Origin: Agelas oroides | Lineage: Eukaryota; Porifera; Demospongiae; Agelasida; Agelasidae | Direction: 5' to 3' | NCBI GenBank assembly: GCA_949130485.1 | Contig: OX422187.1 | Coordinates: 496,001 to 560,000 of the forward strand | Length of the DNA: 64,000 nucleotides | Translations under genes and position numbers: made by a program | Shown: positions 47,801 to 57,564 of the stretch, one piece after another | Numbering within the stretch: the stretch's first letter is position 1 | How the letters are laid out: the number at the start of each line of letters is the position of its first letter | The notes under the pieces: model-generated | Database searches by the model: none | Seen by the model: the letters and a program-made list of their open reading frames with translations, nothing else | Told to the model about the DNA's origin: nothing

Positions 47801-50594
47801 GGAACAAACACACGAGGAGACGAACAAGGTCGCTAAGCTCACAGCGACCATGGAACAAACACACGAGGAGACGAACAAGGTCGCTAAGCTCACAGCGACC
47901 ATGGAACAAACACACGAGGAGACGAACAAGGTCGCTAAGCTCACAGCGACCATGGAACAAACACACGAGGAGACGAACAAGGTCGCTAAGCTCACAGCGA
48001 CCATGGAACAAACACACGAGGAGACGAACAAGGTCGCTAAGCTCACAGCGACCCTGGAACAAACACACGAGGAGACGAACAAGGTCGCTAAGCTCACAGC
48101 GACCATGGAACAAACACACGAGGAGACGAACAAGGTCGCTAAGCTCACAGCGACCATGGAACAAACACACGAGGAGACGAACAAGGTCGCTAAGATCACA
48201 GCGACCCTGGAACAAACACACGAGGAGACGAACAAGGTCGCTAAGCTCACAGCGACCATGGAACAAACACACGAGGAGACGAACAAGGTCGCTAAGCTCA
48301 CAGCGACCATGGAACAAACACACGAGGAGACGAACAAGGTCGCTAAGCTCACAGCGACCATGGAACAAACACACGAGGAGACGAACAAGGTCGCTAAGCT
48401 CACAGCGACCATGGAACAAACACACGAGGAGACGAACAAGGTCGCTAAGCTCACAGCGACCATGGAACAAACACATGAGGAGACGAACAAGGTCGCTAAG
48501 CTCACAGCGACCCTGGAACAAACACACGAGGAGACGAACAAGGTCGCTAAGCTCACAGTGACCATGGAACAAACACACGAGGAGACGAACAAGGTCGCTA
48601 AGCTCACAGCGACCATGGAACAAACACACGAGGAGACGAACAAGGTCGCTAAGATCACAGCGACCCTGGAACAAACACACGAGGAGACGAACAAGGTCGC
48701 TAAGCTCACAGTGACCATGGAACAAACACACGAGGAGACGAACAAGGTCGCTAAGCTCACAGCGACCATGGAACAAACACACGAGGAGACGAACAAGGTC
48801 GCTAAGCTCACAGCGACCATGGAACAAACACACGAGGAGACGAACAAGGTCGCTAAGCTCACAGCGACCATGGAACAAACACACGAGGAGACGAACAAGG
48901 TCGCTAAGCTCACAGCGACCATGGAACAAACACACGAGGAGACGAACAAGGTCGCTAAGCTCACAGCGACCATGGAACAAACACATGAGGAGACGAACAA
49001 GGTCGCTAAGCTCACAGCGACCCTGGAACAAACACACGAGGAGACGAACAAGGTCGCTAAGCTCACAGTGACCATGGAACAAACACACGAGGAGACGAAC
49101 AAGGTCGCTAAGCTCACAGCGACCATGGAACAAACACACGAGGAGACGAACAAGGTCGCTAAGATCACAGCGACCCTGGAACAAACACACGAGGAGACGA
49201 ACAAGGTCGCTAAGCTCACAGTGACCATGGAACAAACACACGAGGAGACGAACAAGGTCGCTAAGCTCACAGCGACCATGGAACAAACACACGAGGAGAC
49301 GAACAAGGTCGCTAAGCTCACAGTGCTGAGATCTTACCAATTTGAATGCTGGTCTTGGCCGGTTGAAGGGAGCGTGGGATCTTGCAACTCGTTCTGTCTG
49401 GATGCACCTCCACTATTACACATCGTAACACAGCAATATCCGCATCAGCCAAGACAGCCTGGAGAAGGAAGGGAGGAGGGGGGAGGGGGGGGGGGGGGAG
49501 GGAAGGAAGGGAGGAGGGGGGAGAGTGGAGGAAGGGAGGAGGGGGGAGAGTGGAGGAAGGAAGGAGGGGGAGAGTGGAGGAAGGGAGGAAGGGGGGAGTG
49601 GAGGGGGAGAGGGAACATGGAGGAGTCACGTTGTGGGTGGCTGCAACTCATTGCTACTGGGTAAAACAACAATCCCTCAGGAAGGGATGTAAAAGGAAGG
49701 AACATAGTGACCATCAACTGCAGTACCTTTCCCTCTGCGAGGCTAGTGTGTTGCTTGCAGTAGACCTCCTTGTTCTCGAGGAAGAGACACTTGGCCTTGC
49801 AGGCGCACAACACCCCACGGTCGCACCAACCTCACGACAGACATCACAACGCTGGAGATGAAGACAGCTTGGTTTAACAAAGCATGTGTACACTACGATC
49901 AAAAATAACAGGAGGAAGCTAGGGCGTAAGCGTGTCTACTAAGTGCATATGAGCCTCATCCTCAACTGAAAATTTAGCACAATACAGTGTTTTGAATAAT
50001 CGATGGTTAATCTTGGATGAGACTCCTAGATATGTGTACTGCTTGAGCTCAAAAGTAGTGTAGTTAGCAGCCTAGCAGTCTCACACCCCTGCTGATGGCC
50101 ACGTGCACACAGCACAGGATCCCAGAGCACTCCTCGTACACCTCTCCTGACCACACTGCACAGTTGACATGCACCCACTCGTCTACTGCACATGGCAAGC
50201 AGTATTTTGTCACATGACACATTACATCATTGTTTCAGTAGCGATAACAGTCTTGAAAACAGCGAAAGAGAGCTAGGACATCTTTCCCGCTACTACAGGA
50301 ACTGGAGCGTGCTTACCCGACCAGGCTACTGTTAGGAGAGGAGCCGGGATGACCAGGCTACTTACTGTTAGGAGAGGAGCCGGGACGACCATGCAGGCTA
50401 CTTACTGTTAGGAGAGGAGCTGGGACGACCAGGCTACTGTTAGGAGAGGGGCACTCCAGCTCCCACTCATCTCCCTGGTTGTGGTACCTAGCTGTCCGTC
50501 ATGACAGATGTTGGCAATGAGGTCGTACACAGTGTGAGGATGGGCGTCCTGCACTGCTGGATCACTGGAGAGAAACTCTATCATGTCAATGTCC
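41878..50594 (-). CDS. KMT2A/B-type (MLL/trithorax) histone H3K4 methyltransferase, C-terminal part
   Basis: Minus-strand exons, 5' to 3': 50594-50488, 50182-50095, 49851-49727, 49458-49338, 46659 to about 46590, 46205 to about 46128, 45686-45289, 44908-44834, 44765-44626, 44369-44320, 44025-43903, 43697-43484, 43374-43279, 42894-42827, 41983-41878. They encode an extended PHD ([25 protein letters not shown]), a divergent FYRN ([15 protein letters not shown]), FYRC ([16 protein letters not shown]), a WDR5-binding WIN motif ([11 protein letters not shown]), SET ([53 protein letters not shown]) and post-SET ([13 protein letters not shown], stop). Methylation of H3K4 with WDR5-RBBP5-ASH2L is known for the family. 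Catalytic and cofactor motifs look intact. The middle of the ePHD is missing in exon 49851-49727, where the frame also changes. The N-terminal CXXC, PHD1-3 and bromodomain were not found. FYRN junctions are the least certain. Confidence 0.9.
42116..42506. mobile_element. Full-length CCTCGTTCCC-family element in a KMT2 intron
   Basis: The left end GCTTCGTTCCTAGGCC and right end GGCCTGGGAATGAGGC are inverted copies with pairing over about 90 bp, including GCCTGGTATCTTTTCTCACG. TA flanks each end (42114-42115 and 42507-42508), consistent with a TA target duplication. It has no coding frame. Confidence 0.8.
42917..43033. mobile_element. Short CCTCGTTCCC-family element
   Basis: GCCTCATACCCAGGCC and GGCCTGGGAACGAGGC are inverted, separated by only about 80 bp. 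It lies in the same KMT2 region, in the intron between the SET exons. Confidence 0.7.
43425..43483. repeat. CA/GT microsatellite that supplies a splice donor
   Basis: On the plus strand, C-rich and CA repeats. On the minus strand the KMT2 exon 43697-43484 ends CAAG and the following GTGTGTG run is the 5' splice site. Confidence 0.85.
44170..44310. repeat. Simple tandem repeat, GAGAGAGAAGCTACGA
   Basis: About nine units of 15-16 bp in a KMT2 intron. A purine-rich GGAGGAGG tract follows at 44380-44580. Confidence 0.9.
46671..49325. repeat. Minisatellite, 51-bp unit, about 52 units
   Basis: Unit GGAACAAACACACGAGGAGA... CTCACAGYGACC repeats about 52 times with few changes: C/T at the GCGACC/GTGACC site, ACCCTGG or ACCATGG, and rare ATGAAC or AAGATC. 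Length 51 is divisible by three, so long frames appear on both strands (for example period [17 protein letters not shown] on plus). The array lies inside one intron of the minus-strand KMT2 gene, between exons 49458-49338 and 46659-46590. It has higher-order structure: a block of about nine units near 48180-48660 recurs near 48660-49150. Confidence 0.95.
49470..49610. repeat. G-rich purine tract
   Basis: Runs of G with A, including 12 or so consecutive G near 49486-49498, and GGAGGAAGGGAGGAGGGGGG repeats. It could form G-quadruplexes. It lies in an intron of KMT2. Confidence 0.85.
50318..50452. repeat. Short tandem repeat, about 40 bp
   Basis: Four units of ACCAGGCTACTGTTAGGAGA with short variable spacers, in a KMT2 intron. 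Confidence 0.8.
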
Positions 50595-50884
50595 CTGTGA
50601 GACTGTCAGGGGTGGGTGGGTATGTTGGGGTGTGTGTGTGTGTGGAAGGGTATGTGTGTGTGTGTGTGTGTGAGGGGTGTGTGGAGGGGTTGAATGTGAT
50701 TCATTTTTATTTTTACTGTGAAACGAGCAAGCTTTGTTCAGGCTCACTAACTTGATGGGAAAGTTGACAATGGTCGGATTCTTCTCAACAAAGAAATTGT
50801 TGTGAAACGGTGAGGGAGGAAAAAGGAAGGAATTGGAGCAGAAATCAAAGACGCACGTCGGTATCTTGATGACATGCAATACAT

Positions 50885-51365
50885 GAGTTAAGGGGGACGA
50901 CACACACACACCTTGATATACAGAATGAGGTAAGGGGGACGATACACACAGACTGACCTTGATATACAGAATGAGGTAAGGGGGACGACACACACAGACT
51001 GACCTTCATATACAGAATGAGGTAAGGGGGACGACACACACACACCTTGATATACAGAATGTAGTAAGGGGGACGACACACACATAGACTGACCTTGATA
51101 TACAGAATGAGGTAAGGGGGACGACACACACACACACACACCTTGATATACAGAATGAGGTAAGGGGGACGACACATGCACAGACTGACCTTGATATACA
51201 GAATGAGGTAAGGGGGACGACATACACAAACTGACCTTGATATACAGAATGAGGTAAGGGGGATGACACACACAGAGACTGACCTTGATATACAGAATGA
51301 GGTAAGGGGGACGACACACACACACAGAGACTGACCTTGATATACAGAATGAGGTAAGGGGGTAA
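50885..51365. repeat. Tandem repeat, 43-51 bp, about 11 units
   Basis: Each unit has CTTGATATACAGAATGAG, GTAAGGGGGACGACA and a variable CA run. Length variation comes from the CA part. It lies just 5' (minus-strand sense) of the last recognised KMT2 exon. Confidence 0.9.
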
Positions 51366-51689
51366 CTTCAAACCTCTTCAGGAAAGACTCACGATGTGTT
51401 TTGTACTCCTACAATAACGTTTATTTTAAAGTTCATATTGCCATTCATCAGATCCTCTGTGTTCCTCTCGACGTGACAGCCCCAGAGTGCAGGACTAATT
51501 ATATGTGTCTGCTTGCATGTATACTGGTTTGCTGTTGTATTCTGTCTGCTCATACTGGGCGTGTTACAGATGAATGAACTTTGAACTTTGAACTTTTGAA
51601 TGCAGAAGGAGGGGTGTGGCTAGAGATTATCACCGCTTGGTCGACAAGCATTAGCTTGGATAGGGGTCAATAAAATTGATCCATGTGTA

Positions 51690-51875
51690 TAAATGAGTGA
51701 TGAGCGATATCGGTCGATGAAATCGATTGATGAGCATCATCGGACGATAAAATCGATCGATGAGCAACATTGGTCGATAAAATCGATCGATGAGCAATTT
51801 TGGTCGATAAAATCGATCGATGAGCAATTTCAGTCGATAAAATCGATCGATGCGCATTATCGGTCGATCGTTGAT
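51690..51875. repeat. Tandem repeat, 33 bp, ATCGATCGAT units
   Basis: About five units of GGTCGATAAAATCGATCGAT followed by GAGCA and a short variable tract. Each contains a self-complementary ATCGATCGAT. Confidence 0.9.
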
Positions 51876-52565
51876 GATGAGGTTATACAAGTATCACTGA
51901 CCAAAATAGCAATTGATTTTTTGCCCAAAATTTGCGCCATACATTGCGAATGTTCTCTAAAGTTGACTAAACAACGGCAACTTCGTACGCTTTGGCTAGC
52001 TACAGCTTAGAGAAACATGTGAGCCTTGAAAATTTTCGCGAGCAAAATTTGACCGGAAACGAAAATTATGCACAGATCACAAAACTACTTCAGAAACAAC
52101 CAGCATAAAACCTCTAAAACCACTAAAACCGGTTGTAGACTACAGTTATGTGATCCCTATTTCAAGCCACATATATCTCTGTTCTACAACAGAATCGCTG
52201 ATAATTAGAGGTAAGGATAGCTGCAGCTGAAAACCAAGTTTGGTGGACAGTGCTGCCTCCCTTGCTTTATAGGACTTCGTCGCCCATGGATCGGTAGCTT
52301 CGGTCCGATGGTCGCAGCCATTGACATCACCCTTTATTGTGGCATAGCATCCTCATCCACTGATTTACATCAACCTACCCACTGGATCAAAAACATTGTT
52401 ACTCCCATTGGTGCTATGCAGCTGTCTGATAATGTGGGGTGTCCGATAATTGATTGGTTATTTACTCTATAGCTAGTTCACCAACCTCACTAGTGGTGAG
52501 CTTCATGTTGTATAGGGGTTATTCATTAATCCAGATGGCTACCATGTTTACTTTTTACACCCTAG
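51876..52565. other. No kinase exon found upstream of the DNA-PKcs tail
   Basis: This stretch was read in all frames for PI3K-like kinase motifs (GDRHLNN-like, DFGxxFG-like) because the next exons encode the DNA-PKcs tail. None was seen, nor any other exon. Confidence 0.4.
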
Positions 52566-53374
52566 TCATTGGCAAGAAAACAGGCCAAGATACAGAAACT
52601 GAGTGAGGAAACCTGTGAGTTAATACTCCTACATCTCTGTGTGTCTATAGTTCCATGAAACTCAAGTATACTTGTGAAAGACAGCAGTAATGGGTGAAGG
52701 TAATAAAGGATACACTGTAGATGTCAACTTTCCAACGTTTTATTTACTACCTAGTCACCTGGGGATGTATACACTTCCTCAGTCCAGTTTAACTTTTTCT
52801 TCACACACCATGCATATTTTCCCCTTTCCAGACTCTCAAGATGGTGCATGGTACCTGAGGGAGAAACTCAAGCAAGCTGAGAAAAAGCTGTTAGGCTATA
52901 ATCCAGCTTATGTCATGAGGTACTATATAGTCCAAAACTATACAATCCTTCTGTGGCTAGTAATAGCATGAATAGCCCAATCCACGGCCTCTAAATTGAA
53001 GGATACAGTAATGAAAATGGAAGGACTCGGAAACAAGTGGGCATGGAATATTTGTCCATTTGCTATTTGTTGCAGATGAATTTAGCATTTGGCTATTACA
53101 TACCTATTTCAGGTTGGTTACTTTGGGTAGCAAACACTTCAGTGAGTTATAATTCTACTCTCTTTACAGAATTGACCTGAAGGCAGGCCACCATAAGACA
53201 CAGGAATATCCAGCCTTGGAGGCCATTTTGATGGGAGACAAGCAATACAACAAGCGGGCACGTGTCAAAGAGAAGTGCAACTCTGTTGAGGAGCAGGTGG
53301 AGTGCCTCATGGACCATGCCACCGACCCCAACATCCTGGGAAGGGTGTGGGGAGGTTGGGAGCCCTGGGTTTGA
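52566..53374 (+). CDS. PRKDC: DNA-PKcs C-terminus with FATC domain (last three exons)
   Basis: Exons 52566-52614, 52832-52919 and 53170-53374 join in frame and end at TGA. The last reads KCNSVEEQVECLMDHATD, PNILGRVW and GWEPWV, the FATC tail typical of the DNA-dependent protein kinase catalytic subunit, which acts with Ku in non-homologous end joining. The preceding exon (LKQAEKKLLGYNPAYVMR) matches the segment before the FATC in DNA-PKcs. The FATC helps shape the active site of these kinases. The kinase domain should lie a few hundred codons upstream, but the 2 kb to the left hold repeats and the KMT2 gene in the other orientation. This is therefore an isolated 3' fragment, a gene with a very long intron, or a misjoin. 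The three exons show no lesion. Confidence 0.85.
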
Positions 53375-54039
53375 ACAAGCTGGTAGAGAACTCTCTCTCA
53401 TATCAACTCTTCTTTCTTATGTACTTCACAAAAGATTGTCATAGATGATTGATCAAGACATGCATGGTATTGAAGTAGCATTAAGAAATCAGTTTTGCAT
53501 AACTGTCTTCCTTTGATCCTACTATACTCTTGCAATTGAATGGACAATGCAGAACACATGCGCACACCTATACAGGGCAGTTGGGTATGTACAGCGCAAT
53601 CCATTAGAGGCCTTCTAATACAGATTTGCAAAATATGCTTTTAAGACTTATTTCTAGAAATGATGCCCCATACGAGGTGAGAGCAGTGTTTTTCTAAGCC
53701 CATGTATGCTGCCAAAGGTAAGAATTGGTCCACCCATTACCAACCTACATCCACACGTTGCAGTAAATATCATGTCAAACCACCAGTTTACTGCATCAGG
53801 GTGAGAAATCAGAGTACGCTGCTGCTTTGTCAAAGATCACACACAGAGACTATCCATTCAGTAGAGACTACAGTGCTGTATAACTCACTGAAGTAGTCGC
53901 TCAAAGTTTAAATTTACTGTTACCTACCATCATGACTTAAGTATATACAAAACCTAGGAATTTGGAGGTAACAATCTGATTGGTTCATTGGCCATGCAAT
54001 ATCTTGTATGTACTGGGCTTCCTGACCATATGTTGTATC
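53375..54039. other. 3' flank of the DNA-PKcs fragment, nothing recognised
   Basis: No coding exon or repeat was supported. Confidence 0.35.
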
Positions 54040-54487
54040 AGAGGAGGTTGGAACGTATTAAAGCGACTGTCACATGACTGCTGTCACAGCTGGAATTTTG
54101 TAGTCTCATTCCCAAACCAAATTTGTTGTGGGTTGGCCTTGGAAACCGGTCAAGTTTGGTCAGGGAATGAGACTAGGAATGTTAGTGTTCGTAGCTTGTA
54201 CATCAGGGCAGGCTAGGTTGTGGACGTACTAGACAAGATAAGAATTTTGTGGCACTCTTAGATTGTGGGGAGCTCTGTCATGCTCTGTGTGTACACTTGC
54301 GCTGTCTTTCCAAAATTGAAGGGTGGACTGTCAGGTACGGGTCTTGAATAGCTTGTAATTGTTGAGAAATCTTTAGGTGAGAACTTTCTCTGGCCAGATT
54401 TGCCCAGTTTTGACAATCGATACGACTATAGTATTTTTTAACTTGACCATGTGGAAGATCACATGATACGTTCCAACCTCCTCTGGC
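54040..54487. mobile_element. Inverted-repeat element with perfect 20-bp ends
   Basis: The ends CAGAGGAGGTTGGAACGTAT and its exact complement bound a 448-bp body without a frame. The body carries TAGTCTCATTCCCAAACC and GATTTGCCCAGTTTTGACAA, shared with the inverted partial copy at 30330-30682. Confidence 0.9.
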
Positions 54488-54618
54488 TTTGTATAATAGC
54501 CTCATATGTTCAACCTCAATTGTCAACCTTACACACACACACTGGTGTCCATGGCTACAACATTGTCCTGTTACCTAGGCAACACACTGTACATGGCTAT
54601 GGTGATAAAGTATGCAAT

Positions 54619-54681
54619 CAGCTGTCAAGAGCGCATGATGACATGATGACATCATGACATCATCATGTGCTCTTGCAGCTG
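54619..54681. repeat. Foldback of CATGATGACATCATG units
   Basis: CAGCTGTCAAGAGC pairs with GCTCTTGCAGCTG around ATGATGACATGATGACATC. Confidence 0.85.
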
Positions 54682-55081
54682 TCTAATCTGGTTTGTGGAT
54701 CTTGTCAGACTCCATCCTATAGGTTGCACTTGATGGCATGTTCTGAGCAAATCTCATTACACAAATCTCCAGTGTGAAGGTTCAAGGTAGTTCGGTAGGC
54801 TTGAACCACCCTGGACTCATGTCAACCTCCCACACAAGCCTTGTTACGAACTACAGCACAACAAAGAGTGTAAAGGTCTATTGGTTCAAGGTAATTCTGT
54901 ACATGTACATTATACACAACCATGAAATTTTACAATTACAACTTTACTGGCGTTGAGAGATAACCTCCAGAACTGAAAGACGATGTGAAGAAAGTGTAGG
55001 AGACTGCAAAAGGTCACTTTCCTCATATTTCCCTATAAGGAGAAAACAGACTAGTTCATGACAGCAACAGGGAAGGTCATA

Positions 55082-55133
55082 CTTCTCTCTATATACCTTC
55101 ATTGATCAACTTTGAAATGAATTGATCTCCAAC
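55082..55133 (-). pseudogene. Duplicated fragment of the nuclease-kinase gene 3' end
   Basis: About 50 bp, CTCTCTATATACCTTCATTG through GAATTGATCTCC, is identical to 56131-56182, which spans the last codons (...FISKLINEGI, stop) of the kinase frame. It sits about 1.05 kb away, separated by an inverted-repeat element, and is bracketed by two copies of AACAGGGAAGGTCAT. Confidence 0.8.
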
Positions 55134-55146
55134 AGGGAAGGTCATA

Positions 55147-55767
55147 GCCTCGTTTCCAGGCCCCGTCCGAAAAATCGGAAAGGGGGCCTGGTAGCACTTC
55201 CATGTATTTTCTGTCGCTAATGTAAACGTCATCAAATGCATGCTACGGTAGGACACGCCTTACTGCAACCGTTATGTCAGCTGACTATCATGCAAATGCG
55301 TGCAAGATTAAGCAAGAGCGAGTTGAACAAGCGATGCTGTAGTATGCTATCTTCCGTGTTTATCTATCCAGCTCGGATGCACACTGTCTATACACAAATT
55401 CCGACAGATTGTCTCAGTTGATCGGGACCCCAGCCAGTGCCAACAGACGATCGGGGAGTTTGTCTCGATAACCCGTGTGGGTAAACAGCGCTCTCCGATT
55501 TCGATCGTCCACCGATCTCCCGTAAACGCAACACTGCTGCCGCACGTATGTAGGAGACACAGACGACGCCATCACGAGCTACTCTACCGTATTGCATAGT
55601 CGGCACTTTTGGCCTCATGCGCATGTGACGGGATCACGTTCCGCGTGGTTTCATTCTGTAATCTGATTGGCTCCTCAAAATTTTGAGAGGTAATGATCGA
55701 CAGAAAATACACGGAAACGCTACCAGGCCCCTTTCCCGATTTTTCAGGCGGGGCCTGCAGACGAGGC
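55147..55767. mobile_element. CCTCGTTCCC-family element, 621 bp, TA-flanked
   Basis: GCCTCGTTTCCAGGCCCCG and the inverted CGGGGCCTGCAGACGAGGC bound the element; pairing continues about 80 bp through AAAAATCGG and GGGCCTGGTAGC. TA flanks both ends, and GGAAGGTCAT occurs outside both. No frame was found. Confidence 0.85.
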
Positions 55768-56130
55768 TAGGAAGGTCATGCTTGTTAAGTTGTACCATGG
55801 GTTCTAGGGGTATGAGATTTGTACCCTGAGTATAGTTGTATGTATTCCTGAGGGCAAAGAATACATACAACTATGCCCAAGACCCTACAGTACAGCTGAC
55901 TTGTACCATGATTCAATTAGCCAATGTTTCCCTGACAGTTGGGGGTCAATTTTAGCAACAACTGAAGCATTAGCTGTCCCAGCAACCATACAGCTGCAAG
56001 ACAAAATCTGGGAGTGGCCTGGTGATGAGGCTAATACACCCTAGGGTATATGGAAAGATGAAAGGCTGTGCTAGGGTGTAGGGTGAATAGATACTGTGGC
56101 AGTACCTTTTATCCGCCCACGCATCATGCT
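55768..56130. other. Non-coding; weak inverted pair only
   Basis: ATAGTTGTATGTATTC and GAATACATACAACTAT form a short hairpin at about 55831-55877. Nothing else was recognised. Confidence 0.4.
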
Positions 56131-56138
56131 ACAACTCT

Positions 56139-57455
56139 CTATATACCTTCATTGATCAACTTTGAAATGAATTGATCTCCATGGATGCCTGCAGGGAGCT
56201 CTTGAAATTTTCTCTCGTGGTATTCACCTTCACAATGGAGAACCCAGGCAGCCAACCATCCTACTTGTATCCAGTCTATCTGATCTGGAGTCATTTCGCT
56301 CACGTACATACACGATTTACCGTACCTTATGGGGGACTCTGTGATTTCTATGGACCGATCTAAATCTATCAAAACAGGTTCATACTGCTCGTTAAAACAC
56401 ACATTCTCTAGTCTAATGTCCTGGTGCGCAAAACCATGTTGGTGAAATTCTTGAATTGCTTGTGCCAATCCCTTCAGGAGATCGTGTAAGCACAAACTTG
56501 CTTCCTCAACTGTCAGTGGGTCGTGGGGCACTGCCTTGTACCTCAAAAATTTCAACCTTTCTACTCGAACAAATTCAAAGTTGACAATGTAGCTCAGTAG
56601 GTTTCGATCTGGTATCAATTGCATGATCTCCTCATAAATGGTGGTACCTCCATACGAATACTTGTACCAAAGCGCCTGTCTGGGTACGTAAACAAGGGTG
56701 GATGATCGAGAATGCTTTTGAATGGCACCATCTCCAAATATTCTACCTAATTCACTATTTGAGAGTACAACTGCATAGTCAGTTTCCTGCTCATCATCAG
56801 TGCTATAGGAATCGAGGCAAGCTTTCCTGCACGCATCCTCCACAGTTTCTCTTACTTTACGGATATCAACAATGCTGGTCAATTTATACTGGAATTTTAC
56901 TCCACTCCAGGTCACTTCAACACTGACTACACACTGGTGAAACCCTTCTTTGTCAGTTGGTAGTTTGGGGAAAGCAAAACCTGTGCACACAGTGGTGGTT
57001 TTGTTGTATGATCGTTTTACACGAAGGTGCTCGACAACGCTCATGATACACTTCTCAATTGTGGCTTAATATGACCTTGATGAGTGCACTTCTATGACCA
57101 GCAAAATCTGGTTGCCTTGTAAAACCTGTACATCAGGTCTTTGGATAGTAGAGCAATACAGGGGGGGAAGACTACCCAAACCGGCAATTCCGTTATCAAC
57201 CTTGTACTCGTATGATGTTCCTAATATTTCCTTCAAGTAGGCTGAACATGCTGCTTCATTTTTATCTTCACACAAACGTATCGTCTCTTTCTCACATATC
57301 CAGAGGTCCTTAAGGTTGTAAAGTTTCTCACTAGCACAAACGTCTGCAAAAGCAGAACCCAAATGTCGTTTTATCAGGGAACAATTGACGAGGTCGTACC
57401 CCTGAGAGAATATACTTGAACTACGTAGAGGACGGGTGATTGCATGTGATGCCAT
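56139..57455 (-). pseudogene. Nuclease-like plus protein-kinase-like fusion, split by one in-frame stop
   Basis: Two open frames in the same register, 57455-57066 (129 residues) and 57044-56139 (301 residues), are separated by a single TAA at 57068-57066, with no other stop between them. The first ends with RPDVQVLQGN...LLVIEVHSS, which fits the D...E-x-H/K core of PD-(D/E)xK nuclease folds. The second has a kinase-like core: HQHGFAHQDIRLENVCF in the catalytic-loop position (HxD-I-x-L-E-N) and LIDLDRS where DFG is expected, then the W-rich C-lobe (DQIDWIQVGWLAAWVL). REase-kinase pairings occur in Crinkler-like eukaryotic effectors and related expanded families; that link is inference. It may be a pseudogene, a read-through gene, or a sequence error. 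If translated from ATG 57044, the kinase half alone could still be made. No intron was seen. Confidence 0.55.
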
Positions 57456-57564
57456 ATGTTGTTCTCACAAGCAACAAACAGGAGAGGCTGGTAGGGTAAG
57501 AGTCCTAGAGAGGGAAGGCAACATGGGAGGGAGGTTACAAGGGCAAAGACCCTAGTGGTTAAGG

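Noticed and set aside
46671..49664. 997-codon plus-strand frame and two ~900-codon minus-strand frames
   Set aside because: They are by-products of a 51-bp repeat whose length is divisible by three; three overlapping long frames cannot all be genes and the region is a KMT2 intron.
50845..51371. Three overlapping minus-strand frames of about 120-160 codons
   Set aside because: All are generated by the 43-51-bp tandem repeat. The AG/GT signals around AATGAG in each unit are on the plus strand, opposite to the KMT2 gene, and look coincidental.
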